From Berberis thunbergii (taxonomy: Eukaryota; Streptophyta; Magnoliopsida; Ranunculales; Berberidaceae), in assembly GCA_003290165.1 (NCBI GenBank), contig QNQO01000227.1:1-64000 (forward strand): DNA of 64,000 bases. Direction: 5' to 3'. The number at the start of each line of letters is the position of its first letter. Position 1 is the stretch's first letter. The notes under the pieces were generated by a model that was given only the letters and a program-made list of their open reading frames with translations, was not told where the DNA came from and made no database searches. This document shows, one piece after another, positions 33,901-47,600 of this stretch. The position numbers and the translations under genes were made by a program.

Positions 33901-36900
33901 GTAGTGCTTATAGGTTGTCAGGTCTAAGCTCTTCCATGCAAAACCTAGGCCTTCTTTTGGGCGCAAAGAACACTAATAAGGTTCTTCATGATTTAGTTGT
34001 AAAGTCTTTGGGGATGAAATTGGCGTTGCTGTCAAAAAAAGGGAGGCTAATGTTGGAAAAAGGCCTTGGCCAACATTCCAATCTACCATATGTCTTTATT
34101 TCTATTTTCCTTGTCATTCGTGAATGGTTGGAGCAGATCTCAAAAATTACATTGGGAATTGTCAAGTACTGTCAAAAGTTACCACCCATTGAGATGGAAA
34201 TTGATCGCCATCCCCAAAGAAATGGGTGGTTTGGGCTTTAAGACTTTTAGGAAGATGAACATGGCTTTTCTAGGGAAATGATTGTGGAGATGCAACAAGG
34301 AAGCAACCAATCTTTGGAGGTAGGTCATTAAAGCTAAGTACGATGGTGGGCAATGGGTGGCTTCCCTAACATCCTCTAGGATCATGTGGCACTAGTTTGT
34401 GGAGAGGTACTTTATCATGTCTTGCTTTTAGTGGAAAGTTGGGTGCAAGATTTCATTAATGGAGGTGGGTGAAACCTCCACATGTGAAGATCACTTAATG
34501 AATAGGAAGAGGTGGAGGCTAAAGCTATGATGGAGGCCTTGGTGGGGACGATAGTTCCTTATGATGTCAATGATTGGAAATGCTGTAGGTCCAGAAGCGA
34601 GTTGCTTACGGTATCATTATTCTATTTGCATTTAGTGGATGAGAGGTTGTTGAAGGACACCCTTCCCGACCTCTCTGGTTTGGAAGAAAGGTGCAACCAA
34701 ATGTTTCGTTCTTTATGTGTGAAGTTTGTTGGAATTGAATAAGCACGAGGGATGTGTTCACAGGAGAATAAACATTGAGGCTGAGTGTCCCATGTGTGGG
34801 GAAGAGAGGGAGAGCAGAGACCGTTTGCTTATCCATTGCAGTCTTTTTAACCTCTATTAGGCCTCATTTCATTGGAGCTTGCAGGATTGATTTGGTGATT
34901 TGAAACATTGTTGATGCCTTTCTCGAGTGTAGGTCCAAAGTTTTTTGATAGGCAAAGTTTAACTTTGTCTAAAAAGACAAATATGTCTTTGACTATCAGC
35001 CACAAACTGAGTCAAGGAACTGTTTTGTCAATTTGTTAAGTGGTCAAACAAGTCAACATGATCTTGGGACCTAGACTCTAAGTTGGACAATTGTCGGACT
35101 CAAACTCATTTATGGTACAAATTTTGGGACCCAAAGTCAACCTTTCATTTTCAAATTGAAAAGAAATGAATGGCTAGCTACTCTCATTTTTGCATTTTCA
35201 GTTTTCTGGTTTCTGATATCTCACAAATTCCCATCACATACTAAATGAATGATTTATCGTTTTCCTAACTCCACAACACTTTCACAAAGCTAGAGGGTAT
35301 AGCTAGAATCTTGTACACTATAATTCAGTTAGCTTCAGGTCGACTTGTCATGGACTTATCCATTCAATGGCACTTTGTTAGGTACTAGGATGCAGTGCAA
35401 ATTGAATTTAGCTTTTATCTCATCTGGTTTGGGTTCAGAAGATAATGGCTTATGTCAGGCTTGAAGTATGTGGATAGTTGATAACGTCGGTTATGGAAGA
35501 TTTAATGCTACTGGTTGTTAATTTTATGTCTTCTAGATGGCAAAGATACTTCTTTTTGTGGATTTACACCTTGGGATTCCTTTTGTGAAAACTCTACTTG
35601 GTTGTAGATCGTGACCATCTGATTATAGGTTTTTTTTTTGGTCTGTTTTAAGATTGCTAGTTGGTCGATTTTAAGATTACTTTTTTCATTTGATTGTTGT
35701 AGTCCCTAAGAAGTTTCAATCTCTTGCAATGAATTTCTTGAAAATGTCGCAGCAATTATCATGTCTGCTACAAGACAGATATAAACTGAACTTGTAGAAC
35801 AAAACTATCAAATATATTGTTGCTTCACTTTTCTGACTAGTCATAACCATGTCTAACTAGCGTTTATTCTGTCAGGATAGAATTGTTCTGTTAGGCTTCT
35901 TTCTTCGAACTTCCACATTTGCTTCTTTGTTCTCAAGAAACATATGATTTGGCTAACAGGGTTCAATTCTAGGTGTCGAGGCTGATTCTAGTAGAGCATC
36001 ATATTCTACTCAACTTATTCCCATGGAAGAACAAGTAGATAAAGACAAGATTTCAAAATTGGATGATGGGGCCTTCTTGAGTCCGCATATATTTACCTTG
36101 ACAATACCAATGGTAATTGCTTGTTGGACACGATGGGGTTCAGTTTCTTGTTTTTTGAGCTTATTGATGATTTCTGTTCTTAATTCTCTAAGAGTTGTAT
36201 GTTATGGTCCATTCTTCCAGATTGATGGAGGGACTAACTTATCAGCTAAAGTCAGATGGTCTCAAAAATTACTGTATGACACCAGTCAGTTCTCCCTCAG
36301 TTTACCATTTATCTTTCCTGATTATGTAACTCCTGCTGGCAAGAGACAACCAAACCGAGAAAAGATATACTTGAATGTGAATTTGGGTAGTGGAACAACA
36401 GTTCTGTGCAAGGATACTAGCCATCCTTTGAGAGTAAGTTTCAGGAAAACATTTATTCTTTTGACCTACAGAGTTAAATGTTGTTGTTTGGTAAAAGTAG
36501 AATAATTGTTTGGTTTGCCAGGAAATCAGGCGTCAAGCTGGAAAGCTGGGTTTCTCATATGATGCAAATGTTATATCATGGTCAAACATGGATTTTAAAT
36601 TCTCTTACGAGGTAAATAGGGTACTTCCTATTCTATTGTTTTCTTACATCATAACATGTGTTACTGAAATTCTAAAATTGTCTTTACTTCTGTGATAATG
36701 GAATTCTTAACCTCTTATTGTATTGCCGTGGGGCCCTATTTCTTAAGCAATATTATTAACACGTAGGGAATCTACTGACTTTTGTTGCCTAAATGTTTGC
36801 AGGTTTCTTCAAGTGATATATATGGGTTGTTGCTCTTGCAATCTCCATCTGTTCATGATTTTGATCAGAGGGAGATGTTCTTATTCTACCTTTTGCCAGG

Positions 36901-39900
36901 AAATAACAAGAAAAGAAAGGTGGTACATTGCCCCCTTTTTATTATGTGTTAGAGTTAAAAAATAAGTAGAATAATGTGTTTGTAATTTTTCTTTGTTGTC
37001 ATAACATTTCCTTGAGAGGCCGTATGCGTACTATTCGCTGATTCTAGATAATCTTGCAAGCCTTTAATTATAAGGACTGTAGATAACTTTTCTGATTCAG
37101 GCTAGGATTCCATAGAGGATATTGTTATTAAACTTTTTTTTGAAGGGTGAGCAGGGATCTATCCCCAGAACCATTATAGGATATTTTTCATACCTGTTCT
37201 GAACTATTGCAGAACCTTATATGTTAATCAGGTTTTCAGAAATATAAGGGGTTGTTTGTTTCCATGGAAAACTTAAACTAGTAAAGAGATCATGGAAGAG
37301 ACGAGAGAAGGGGAGGGAGTGAGCATGAAGTTTGTGACCTCCCACCACTTATCTTCTCTCAAAATTATGGAAAAAACACTCTAGGGGGGCCTAAGAAAAG
37401 TTTTCCATGAAAAACTCAAGAAACATGACTACTTTCGTCGTCATTGGATGCAAACTTTTAGCACTTGCTCTCTCATCTCAACTATTTTCATGGTTTTCTA
37501 TGGAAAAAAAATCAAACACACCCTAAATTAGTTAATAGGAAATCAGATTGGGGCTGCAAGATGGAATAAGAATAACCTTTATAAAACTGTAAATCACTGT
37601 TTTGCCATGAGAATAGTCCATAAAACTAATTGTAAATTTGTTTATTCGAATTATGCTATCTCATTCTAAAGAGTTTGATAGGTTTTCAGAAAGGAAGTGG
37701 TATTTCTCGTTGATACAAGTGAAAGCATGAAAGGAACACCCCTTGAGAATGTGAAGAATGCATTGTATGTGGCACTTTCCGAGCTTAACCCGGAGGATTC
37801 TTTTAGCATAATAGCTTTCAATGGAGAGACTTACTTATTCTCATCGTCACTAGAGCTAGCAACAAAAGAAAAAATTGAAAGTGCGACTGAATGGATAAGC
37901 ATAAACTTCATTGCCGGTGGCAGTACAAACATTTTGGTGCCCCTACGCCAGGTCTAATCTCATTCTCGACTTAAATTTTTTTTTTTTAGCTAAACTTCTT
38001 TGTGCTGTCATTCCTTAGTCAGTCAGGACAATTTTTTTCTTATTCTATTAGCTGATCACGCGCTTCCCCCCCCCCCCCCCCCCCCCCCCCACACACACAC
38101 ACAAAAAAAAGAGATTAATTTATTATTATTTTTGTCGAATTTTTGGGTGTGCCTAGTTTTTTTAATTAAATATTTAATTATTGCTTCACAGTTTGATTTG
38201 GTTGGAATTGAATATTTTGTTGAATACTTCGACTGATTAATTGTTTAAAAGTAACAAATATAAGAATACGGAAAAAAAAATACTAGAGTTGTGAAGAAAA
38301 TGACAAGGAGGATGGTTGTGAAATCACTTTTTATTGTAAGATGATTAAAAAGGTTTAAATATTTATTATAGACCATTATTCTTTTCTTTTTGAAGGAAAG
38401 TCTAAATTTGTTACTTGTCAGAAGTGGATATATTTATCATCTTTGGGGCAGCTTATTCTGACACATGTTTAGCAGACTTTCCAGTGTCAATATTGAAACC
38501 AGCTACCAGTTTTTTAATTTATTTTTTATGTGAACGCTCTCCCCTATATCAAGACCATTCTCACAAAATGAATCACTGATTTTAACATTTCTAGATCCAT
38601 CACATAATGATTGAAGATATCACCCACTTTTGCCGTTTATTTTCATACTAATTTCAACCGAAAATTTGATATGGCAAATAATGTGCGAGTTTTGGTGAAG
38701 ATGATCTTCTTGGTGTGGAGTCACTTTACAGAAAATCGGCCCAAAAATTTAATACTTGTGGGCCATACTTGTCGGGGGGAAATGATGTTTTTAAACTATT
38801 ACCCGATAGTGGGGATCAAGGAAGCACAGACTCTTCGAAAACTTGCCGTATCCGTGTCCGACACGTATCCGACACACGACACTCGCTTGACACGCCCCCG
38901 ATACGCGTCGGACACTTGGTCAACGTGTCAGCAGGTGTTAGACATATGGTCAATGTAGTCAACGTGTAGGTCATGTCTCCGATACACTCGAAACTTGGTC
39001 AGGACACAGTCAGGACTCGAAAACCAACTTTGTTTTATTTTTTACTTTTAAATGTTTGCAAATAACCACGTAATATAATGGTTGTTGAAGTGAATGACTA
39101 ATTCAATTGTGAATTAAGACAAATAAAGCAAAAACCCACTAAAGCATACCTCTATGCTTCTTCTTAATCTTTGTTTCTTATTTGTATCTCATTTGCTTAT
39201 TCTCTCCTCTACTTCTCTACTATATTTCTTCTTGTAACAGTGCCATCTTTTTCATGGCACTCTAGGAAGGCACTTTATTAGATTATTATTTATATTTATG
39301 ACTTATTAAAAAAATATTATGACGTATCGACGTATCCCCGAGTCATAGTTTTTGGGGAATTGCCGAGTCGGCGTGTCGTGTCAGTGTCCGACACGACACG
39401 TGTGTCCGTATCCGTGCATCCTTGGTGGGGATCCACTTCTGGCCCTTTTTTTAAGAACTATTTATAAAAGTTGAAGAAGAGAAGAAATACAATGGAGATA
39501 AAGCTACCCTAAGGCATAAGCCCGAACCTTGACAATCTCAAAAGGGAATTGAAAACAGTAACACCAAGGAAGGCAAAAGTGAACGATTGACCAAACTTCG
39601 CGAGTCTGATCCACTGTAAAGGATTTTACAATCAGCACGTCTGCAAACAATTTGGATAAGCAGAGAGGGCATGAAGGTTATGGGACAAAGTCTTGCACTG
39701 AATTTTATGTCAAGTTTTACTCTTTTTGGTCTTCACCATTGAAATAGGTGATATATTTGGTTTTTGATTGCAACCATTAAGATCTGACATCTGTGTGAGA
39801 GAAACGAGGGCTTCTGGATCACCATGTTTGTAATCTTCTTCCAACAGAGACAACAAAGGTGGTGGTGGTTGCTGCTGGAGAGAAAAAATGAAATATTGGA

Positions 39901-41515
39901 AGGAATAGATTTTGTTTATATTTTGTTTTTTGCAAGTATATTGTGCCCATGAACAAACAAAATCACCTCTAAGAATAGTCTCAAGAACATCTCACCTTCC
40001 TGTCAATTCACCTTAGATCAAAGCTGTTTGAGCGATCTGGATCTGATTGATTAGCGTAGTGCTTAGTCGTTTTCCTTATAACTTGGCTTATATGGGGTTA
40101 AAGATCATTGGAAACTGGAAAGTATGGCGTTCTCTTATGTTCTTTACTTCTGTTAATGAGGTACTCAATGAAATTACCAGTTTGGATCTGATGTGTATCA
40201 TTTGTACATTTTTTTGATGAAGATGATATCTAGTGCATGCCTTTTTTCCCTAGATATTTTGTCCATGCATTATATGCCAGAAGGCTTCAATTATTAAACA
40301 TTGTGGATTTCATTTTTCCCCCCTTCAGGCTATGGAGATCCTAGCCAATACTCGCGATTCACTTCCTCTAATTTTTCTCATTACGGATGGTTCCGTTGAA
40401 GATGAAAGACAGATTTGTGATCTTGTGAAAAGCAACATTGGGAGTAGGGGATCGCTGTCTCCACGTGTTTCCACTTTTGGCATAGGTGAGGTTTGTTTTA
40501 TTAGGTTGCTTTTGTGTAATTACTTTTTGTCTCCATGTGTTTCCCTTTCTGCATGTAATTCATTTTTGCCTGTTGTGATATCTATCGGGCATCATCCCCA
40601 CTAGAAAGTGCCAGTGACACAACAATTCAAATTTATTGAGTCTACAACCGTTGTTTAGAAAATTAATTGGACTTGTGACATGTCGACGATGTGGATCTTT
40701 TGAGGATTCAAAGTTCAAAAATCATCTAGGCAACAGAAATGGCCAAACAGTTGCTTGGGGCACATGTTCGCATTCGGTTCTGAAGTCTGGAGATAGGCTC
40801 TGGGAACTCATTTTGGGTTGTGAGTTGGACCAGATTGGTGAAAGTTCTTTTGGATATTTCAATTTCATCTCAAGTGTAGAAAGGTTTTGACCAAGATTCC
40901 TTCATCTGTCCAAGTGGATCATACTTTTGCCTGTCACAAACTGTTCTTGATCAGATGGCCATGAGATATATAAATCCTGGCATTGCCTAATCGTTCGAGG
41001 GCAAAAGGAGGGTGGGAAATAATTAATAGAGCCTGAGAAAGGAGATGGTCTCTCAGAAGATGAAGACGGGCTTGAATGTGATGGGAGTCATGGATGTTTC
41101 GTCAAAAGGGTTGTTAGAGAAATTGAGTGACAAGGTCTGGGGTTTTCACACATTTGTTTCTTGAAGAGGTACAAGATTTGTTAGAAAAATCTTAGAACAC
41201 CCTACACAGTGTCAATAATAATATAAATAATAATAGTAATTAATATTATTATTATGAACGTATATGTTGCACATGTTAGACTGTCCAAATTATTTGGCAT
41301 TACATGTAGTTTGTAAGAGCATAATGAACTTTACTATGTGTCAACAAAAATCATAAAAATGCAAAAATAATTGGAACATGTAGAACGCCCTTTCAGAAAA
41401 CCTAGAATTTACTTAATGGAAGGCTTCAAAATAAGCTAGTCCATCCTGGCTTCAATAGACCTGCGCATGTGAGTGAGTAAGCTAGTCGATCAACCATCAT
41501 CTATAACAATTCAGA

Positions 41516-41571
<56 letters not shown>

Positions 41572-41585
41572 TAATAGTAGTAGTA

Positions 41586-41621
<36 letters not shown>

Positions 41622-44600
41622 TACTAGTATCATAAATTGACAAAACAACAGTGGCAGTTGTGCATTTTCAAGTATAGATTTCATCAACAAAAATGTCTAT
41701 GTAAATAAGTGAAGGACATGGATGTTTTAAAAGTCTAAAATATTATAAAAATATCTGATAGAAATCATGGAAGTGTTTCAAATGAATGATGAGTTTCACA
41801 TCTCGCTTTTGTACCTCTTGGCTCATTTTGTGGAAGATAGGCAATTGAGAGGATGAGGTTTTGAACAAAATCGGATTGAGTTAGTTATGTCGTCAACTAT
41901 TGTAGGGAGATTACCAAATACCATTTTACACATCAAACCTTGCCTAATAGTACACTTTTCAATGAAACAATAAAGCAAAATGCCATGATTCGATCCCCGA
42001 AAACATTACAGTAAGCACACACTATATTTCAATGTGACTTTCAATAGCCAAGCACTATACACACGTTTGGTATGAAAACATTTTTTGGTAACATGTTAAA
42101 AAAATAATTTAATTATTTACCTTGTAGTCTTGCAACCAAATCCTGAATCGAGTGTTCCCTATAATGTGTGATATTACGTGCATAAAAACAATTCTCCAAT
42201 ACTACACCTTGCACAAACTTTAGGTTTCAAAACCTACCCAACAATAAAAATAACAAACAAAATTAAATGAAAGCAATGGGTTGAGGTTGAAAATTGATAG
42301 GAGAGACCAACTTTGAACTGATGGAGGCAAACGTCCAAACACAAGTTCCAGTTTCACCACTCTCTCAACTTCCTTTTTTTTTAATCCCTTAACCCTTCCC
42401 ACTCTAGATGTCGCTGGCTGGATTCAACCCTGTGACCTAATGATACCATCCGTCACTGCTCAACCACTAAGCCATCACACCTTTGGTCTCTCAACTTTCC
42501 CATTCTGTTGATTGCTTATGCAGTACAAAACAATGCTGTTGAGAAGCTAAAAGTGAACAAAATATGAGGAGATCTTACCAATATATGGGTATTTTTATTT
42601 ACTGTATTATTTAATTATTAATTGGGAGGGTCCATTATAAGCCCAAATAGGATTAGAATCCCAATTTGGAATTTGGTTTAAGTTTTCTTTTGTTTAAATA
42701 GGCCTAATAAAAAATTGTAATGGGTTTTGTTTTGTTTTAAGAAATTAATGAATGTTTGAAACTGTCAATTTAGTTTCAATGAAATAGTTTCTTAGCTTTA
42801 GCTGAACCCTACATAAAAAAACCATATACCATGGGAATGCAAAAATCATATACTTTGGGAATGCAGGCAAACAAAAGAAATAAAGATCATTACCATATCT
42901 GTATTGCAGTAGTAAAACTGTGGAGCCTCGTGCCAACTTTTCTTCTCTAAACCATTGCAGGGACGTTTTATGTGGAACTATTGTTCGAGTCGTTTGGATG
43001 ATGTTGAAAAGAGATATGCTTGTGTTGGTTGGATTTAATCGTGAACATTAATTTGTTTTCTTGAAGAGTGAGAGATGGACACATCTCTTGGAATCAAGTG
43101 TCACGATTTTTAGACTTTTAATCTCGACCGTAGAATTTCATATCATTAGCTGAGATGAAAGGGTGCAATTTAAATTATGTTGATTCGGTGAATTGCAGCT
43201 CCCAGCTCCTTGCCTAGATTTTTCCTTATTATTATCATATGATTATTATATATACATTTTTTCAATAATATGAAACTTGTTAGAAAAATCTCAACATGAT
43301 TGACTTTTATAAAATCAAGCACCGAGGTCTAGATCTATAGAAAAACTTTGCCACCACGTCGCTTAGAAGGTACAACACTGGCACTTTATTGATCTTCAGT
43401 GAATACAAGATCGACTCACTTGTGAAAAGTGAAGTTATCCTGATCTCATTCCTAAAATCACGTTGTCAATTTTGTATCTTTTGAAGTTGTTACACCACCT
43501 AGATCTTCAGAAGATCTCAAAAAATCAAACCACCCTAGTCTTGATTTGTAGCAAGCCTTGCTTATCTTCAAGTTTGTTTGGAAGACCTCAACATGTATAT
43601 TGTAAAATTCATTATTCATGTCACAAAGAGCTTGATCGGGATTTTAGGCGGAAGATATGTTAGAATGCCATTATGGAAAGGCAGATCATAGATGTGTGTA
43701 AGATATGTGATTCTGTGAATAAGTAACCTAGAGCAGTGTGTTTGTGTTTTGCATTAGATACAAAAATAAAGTACTCAAATAACTGAAAGAGAAATGAAAG
43801 TTATATCCATTATTAAAATTCAGAATATTCGACATAGTTCTGCATTGCTACGCATTGGTGAAAAAGGTGGGTAACGTTCTTGGTGGTGAGTAGTCCTAGT
43901 CACATTATCCATCTTGGTTGGAAAATATATTTATTTGTTTGTTTTGGTTGAAAAGGGTTTGATCCAAGGATGCACGGACACGACACGACCATTCGACAAT
44001 TTTCAAAAAATTAGGACACGGCGAAACGGTCAAACTTTACGTTTTATTAATTTTTATTTTTTTTACAACTCATATAAACATAAACAACCTAAGCTTAAAA
44101 TTGTTTAAAATTTTTATATTTGAAGCTGGAAGATGAGAGCTTAACAAGAGAGATAGAACAATTTAGATAGATGCTCGGATAGTCAAAATTTACTGGGGAG
44201 TATATCTAATTTACAAATTATTTCAAAATAGTGTTTAATTGTGTATCTAAAAGCAAATTAGTCATCAGAAATAGATAAATCAAATTACAAAGAAATTATA
44301 TAGCAAAATACCTTCTTTTTTTGTGTATTGTATCTAATTTAGAGCGAGGGAAGAAACGACTGTACCATCAAATGAAAATGTCAGTCAATAACCCTTATAT
44401 TGAGTACGGCGTGAAGAGATGCTCTAATTGAAGCAAACCCTCTCCCCGATTGAAGGAATCGAAGAATTGGCGATTGCAATTGAGTGCAGTAGAATTGGTG
44501 TTTTTTCAAGAACTACTTTCGAAAACCAGCAGAGAAAGACAAAAAAAAGAAAAAAAACCAAGAAAACCAGGAAAAAAAAAAACACATTGGCCGTGTCGGG

Positions 44601-47600
44601 GCCAAATCGGTCTCAGTGTTGGATACTTGTCAGGCACGTGTCGGACACGAATCTGTGTCCGACACGTCCGACTCTCGAAACAGGGGTTTTCCGAAGAGTT
44701 CGTGCATCCTTGGTTTGATCAGTGGCCAGATATGGCTGAATATGATCGTAACTATGAAAGTGCTGAAAACTGAGTCTGAATTGCACTTCATATTGGTGCA
44801 AAAGGTGGGCTATGTTTTTGTTCCACAAAAATCCTAGTCATGTTGTGCATAAGACTACTTTTGCACAATTATGTCCGATCAATGGTTGGGTGGAAAAAAA
44901 AGACCAGTCACAAATTTTCTTGTAAATAGTTCTATGGAGGCTGTTTCTGATGATACATCCGAGATATTCCATGATGTGCATCAGTTAGGTGTGCTGCTTG
45001 ATTCAGTGGCCAAGGAGGTTGGGCGGGGCATGTTGTGCAAGTAGTGACAGATAGTGCATCTGCTCAGGCGGTGTTTATATTAATGGAGAAGAAAAAGAAT
45101 CCATTTTGACCTTATGCCTTGAGACGAGTTTACATTGTAAGTCAGTGGATAGGCACAACATCACTATGGGTTCTTCTAGACTGGTCCTCTCCGTCTATAA
45201 TAGACGGCTTTGAAAGCTTTCCTCGACGTAGTCCATCTGCCAACTGTGACTCCCACCCATCACAGAGAGAACTAACTGTTGGATCAATATGTTATCACTT
45301 TCCTTCTCTCTTGTGAATATGAATGGAGATTGAACTGAAATGAGTGGTGACTCTGTTCAAATTTCACTTGCTTGAAAGATATTATTGCTCATAGAAGTAT
45401 CCTCTGCTTTATACTAAAATGTTGTTTTGTTATTCATTCCTTTGTTGTTTGAATACCATCCGATCTATTTGAATGAATCCTATTTTTGACCTCTGAAAAC
45501 GGAAAATTTTAATGTCAGTGTTTTTCCGTTTTATGAGAATTGAAAATGTTCTGCAATTGTAATTGAAAATAATTATGGTTTGTACTGTACCATTGCAAAC
45601 TTTATTATCCCGTTTATGACATCTGGCAAAATGTTTGTCAGGGACCTATTGTAATCATTATTTCTTGCAAATGCTAGCACAAATCAGCAGAGGATATTAT
45701 GATGCTGCGTATGACACTGGTTAGTTTTTCATTTATAAAATTGCATTCTATTGTAAGTATAAATTCAGTATTTGTATTTGTACATATGACTATATCATGC
45801 ATGCTATTCAGTGACTTTTGGGATTCCTTTTCCTTTGCCTTACATACACTGTTTAGGTAATCGGAGGTGTCAGTTGCATCTCATGATGACATAAAATTCT
45901 ATATTATCAAGAACCACATTCCCAAACATTAGTAGTGGTTTTAAAAAATTAGAAACCACCAGAAGTTGCCGTAGGACCCTGTGGACCTCATTCTCATCGA
46001 ATATCTACACCTGCTAGCCACTTTAGACATGGTTTTTGAGGTAAAACCATACATTTTACTTCTATTTCAGTTCAGTCTATTTTTAGTTAGTTGAATGTAA
46101 GTAGGGCTGGCCAATAAAATAGTTAGAGAAAGAGAACTGAAGAAGGGGGGAAGAGTAAGGAGGAGAGTTGATGAAGTGAAGAAATCTAGTGGAATGAGAA
46201 GGAATAAAGGGAATGCTGCTAGTATTGTATTTGAGTGGATTCTGGTTAGTCTAGCTTGATTAGTCTAAGATTTGGAGAGTAGGGAGGAGAGTTGATGAAG
46301 TGAAGAAATCTAGTGGAATGAGAAGGAATAAAGGGAATGCTGCTAGTATTGTATTTGAGTGGATTCTGGTTATGGTTAGTCTAAGATTTGGACCTTTGCT
46401 GATGTGGAAAGTCTACACAGTTTTGTATTGGAGGCGCTCTTAGGTCCTGGCTAGCTTATTTATTCGCTTGATGTTTTATTTACCATGAATCCACTTGCTT
46501 AACTATCTCCATTTGTACATTTTTTCGACTAATCCAGTTTCAATTTTACAGCCATCAAACTTTAAATCCTGGCTTCACATTTAAAATTCACTTATCTTAT
46601 ATTTTCTCAACAGATTTAATTGAAGTTCGAATGCAGAGTCTATTTACTACGTCTTCGACTCTAATTCTTACCGATATTAGCATTGACAGTTTTCAGCAGG
46701 TTGATGCACTTGAGGTTTGGCTCCTCTTATTTTTTCATTATTTAGGTTATTTTCTCATTATTTTCAGCTACCAAATGATTCATGAAATTTGGCTCAATTC
46801 TTTATTTACGCACCTATAGGGCTCCAATCACATAATTTTTGGTGGAGATAGATAAACACTTGCACACATCACATTTTGATGGATTTAACTTATTAAATAT
46901 AGATTGTTCATTTTTCACCTTTTAATTTCTAAACTATATTTTATGGGGCTTGAACTTCTATTCAAGCCTTGAAGTTTCAGAAATATCTAAAATTTTATGG
47001 ATTTTATATTAAATGGAGATTATCCCCACAAAAAAATATGTGAGTTGAAGAACCTCTACTGTTTTAAATGCAGTGTGCATAAGAATACTAGTCAAACTTT
47101 CTGAGCGTGCACATCCTGATCCTGATTGAAATGAGTGATTTAAATCATGGTTTTAAAACGCGAAGGCATGACGCAAGGCTTTTTTAGGAAAAATTTGAAG
47201 GTTTAAGTTTCAATGCGTGAGGCATAAGCCTCATGAAAATGTATGTTCAAAATATAATAAAAAATGCAATTTATAATAAAAATAAAAATAGGTAACTCAT
47301 AATTCCAAACCAAAAAAATAGTTGCCTATAAATTAAGCATTAAACTTGCAAGTGCCATAGTTCCATCATCAAATTTATGTGAAGTAGCCAAATAATACTT
47401 AGAAATCAAATTGCAAACCATAACATCATTAATGTGTATTCATGGCCAAATATAATAAAAAACAGCTAAATCATCTGATCAACTTAGAGAAGAGAAACTT
47501 GATAACTATCAACTTGGAGAAGAGAAGGAGAAGAGCATGTTGACGGCTTGATCGATTTAGCCTTTGGAGAGATTTGGAGGCTTGATCCAATTTGGACTTT

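Noticed and set aside
41515..41631. Regular AAT/ATT repeats considered as an array with spacers
   Set aside because: A simple microsatellite without unique spacers; CRISPR arrays do not occur in plant nuclear DNA.
42395..42490. The A-box/B-box pair considered as a true tRNA gene
   Set aside because: No cloverleaf could be drawn, the B box lacks a base, and an A-rich tail follows, which fits a SINE better.
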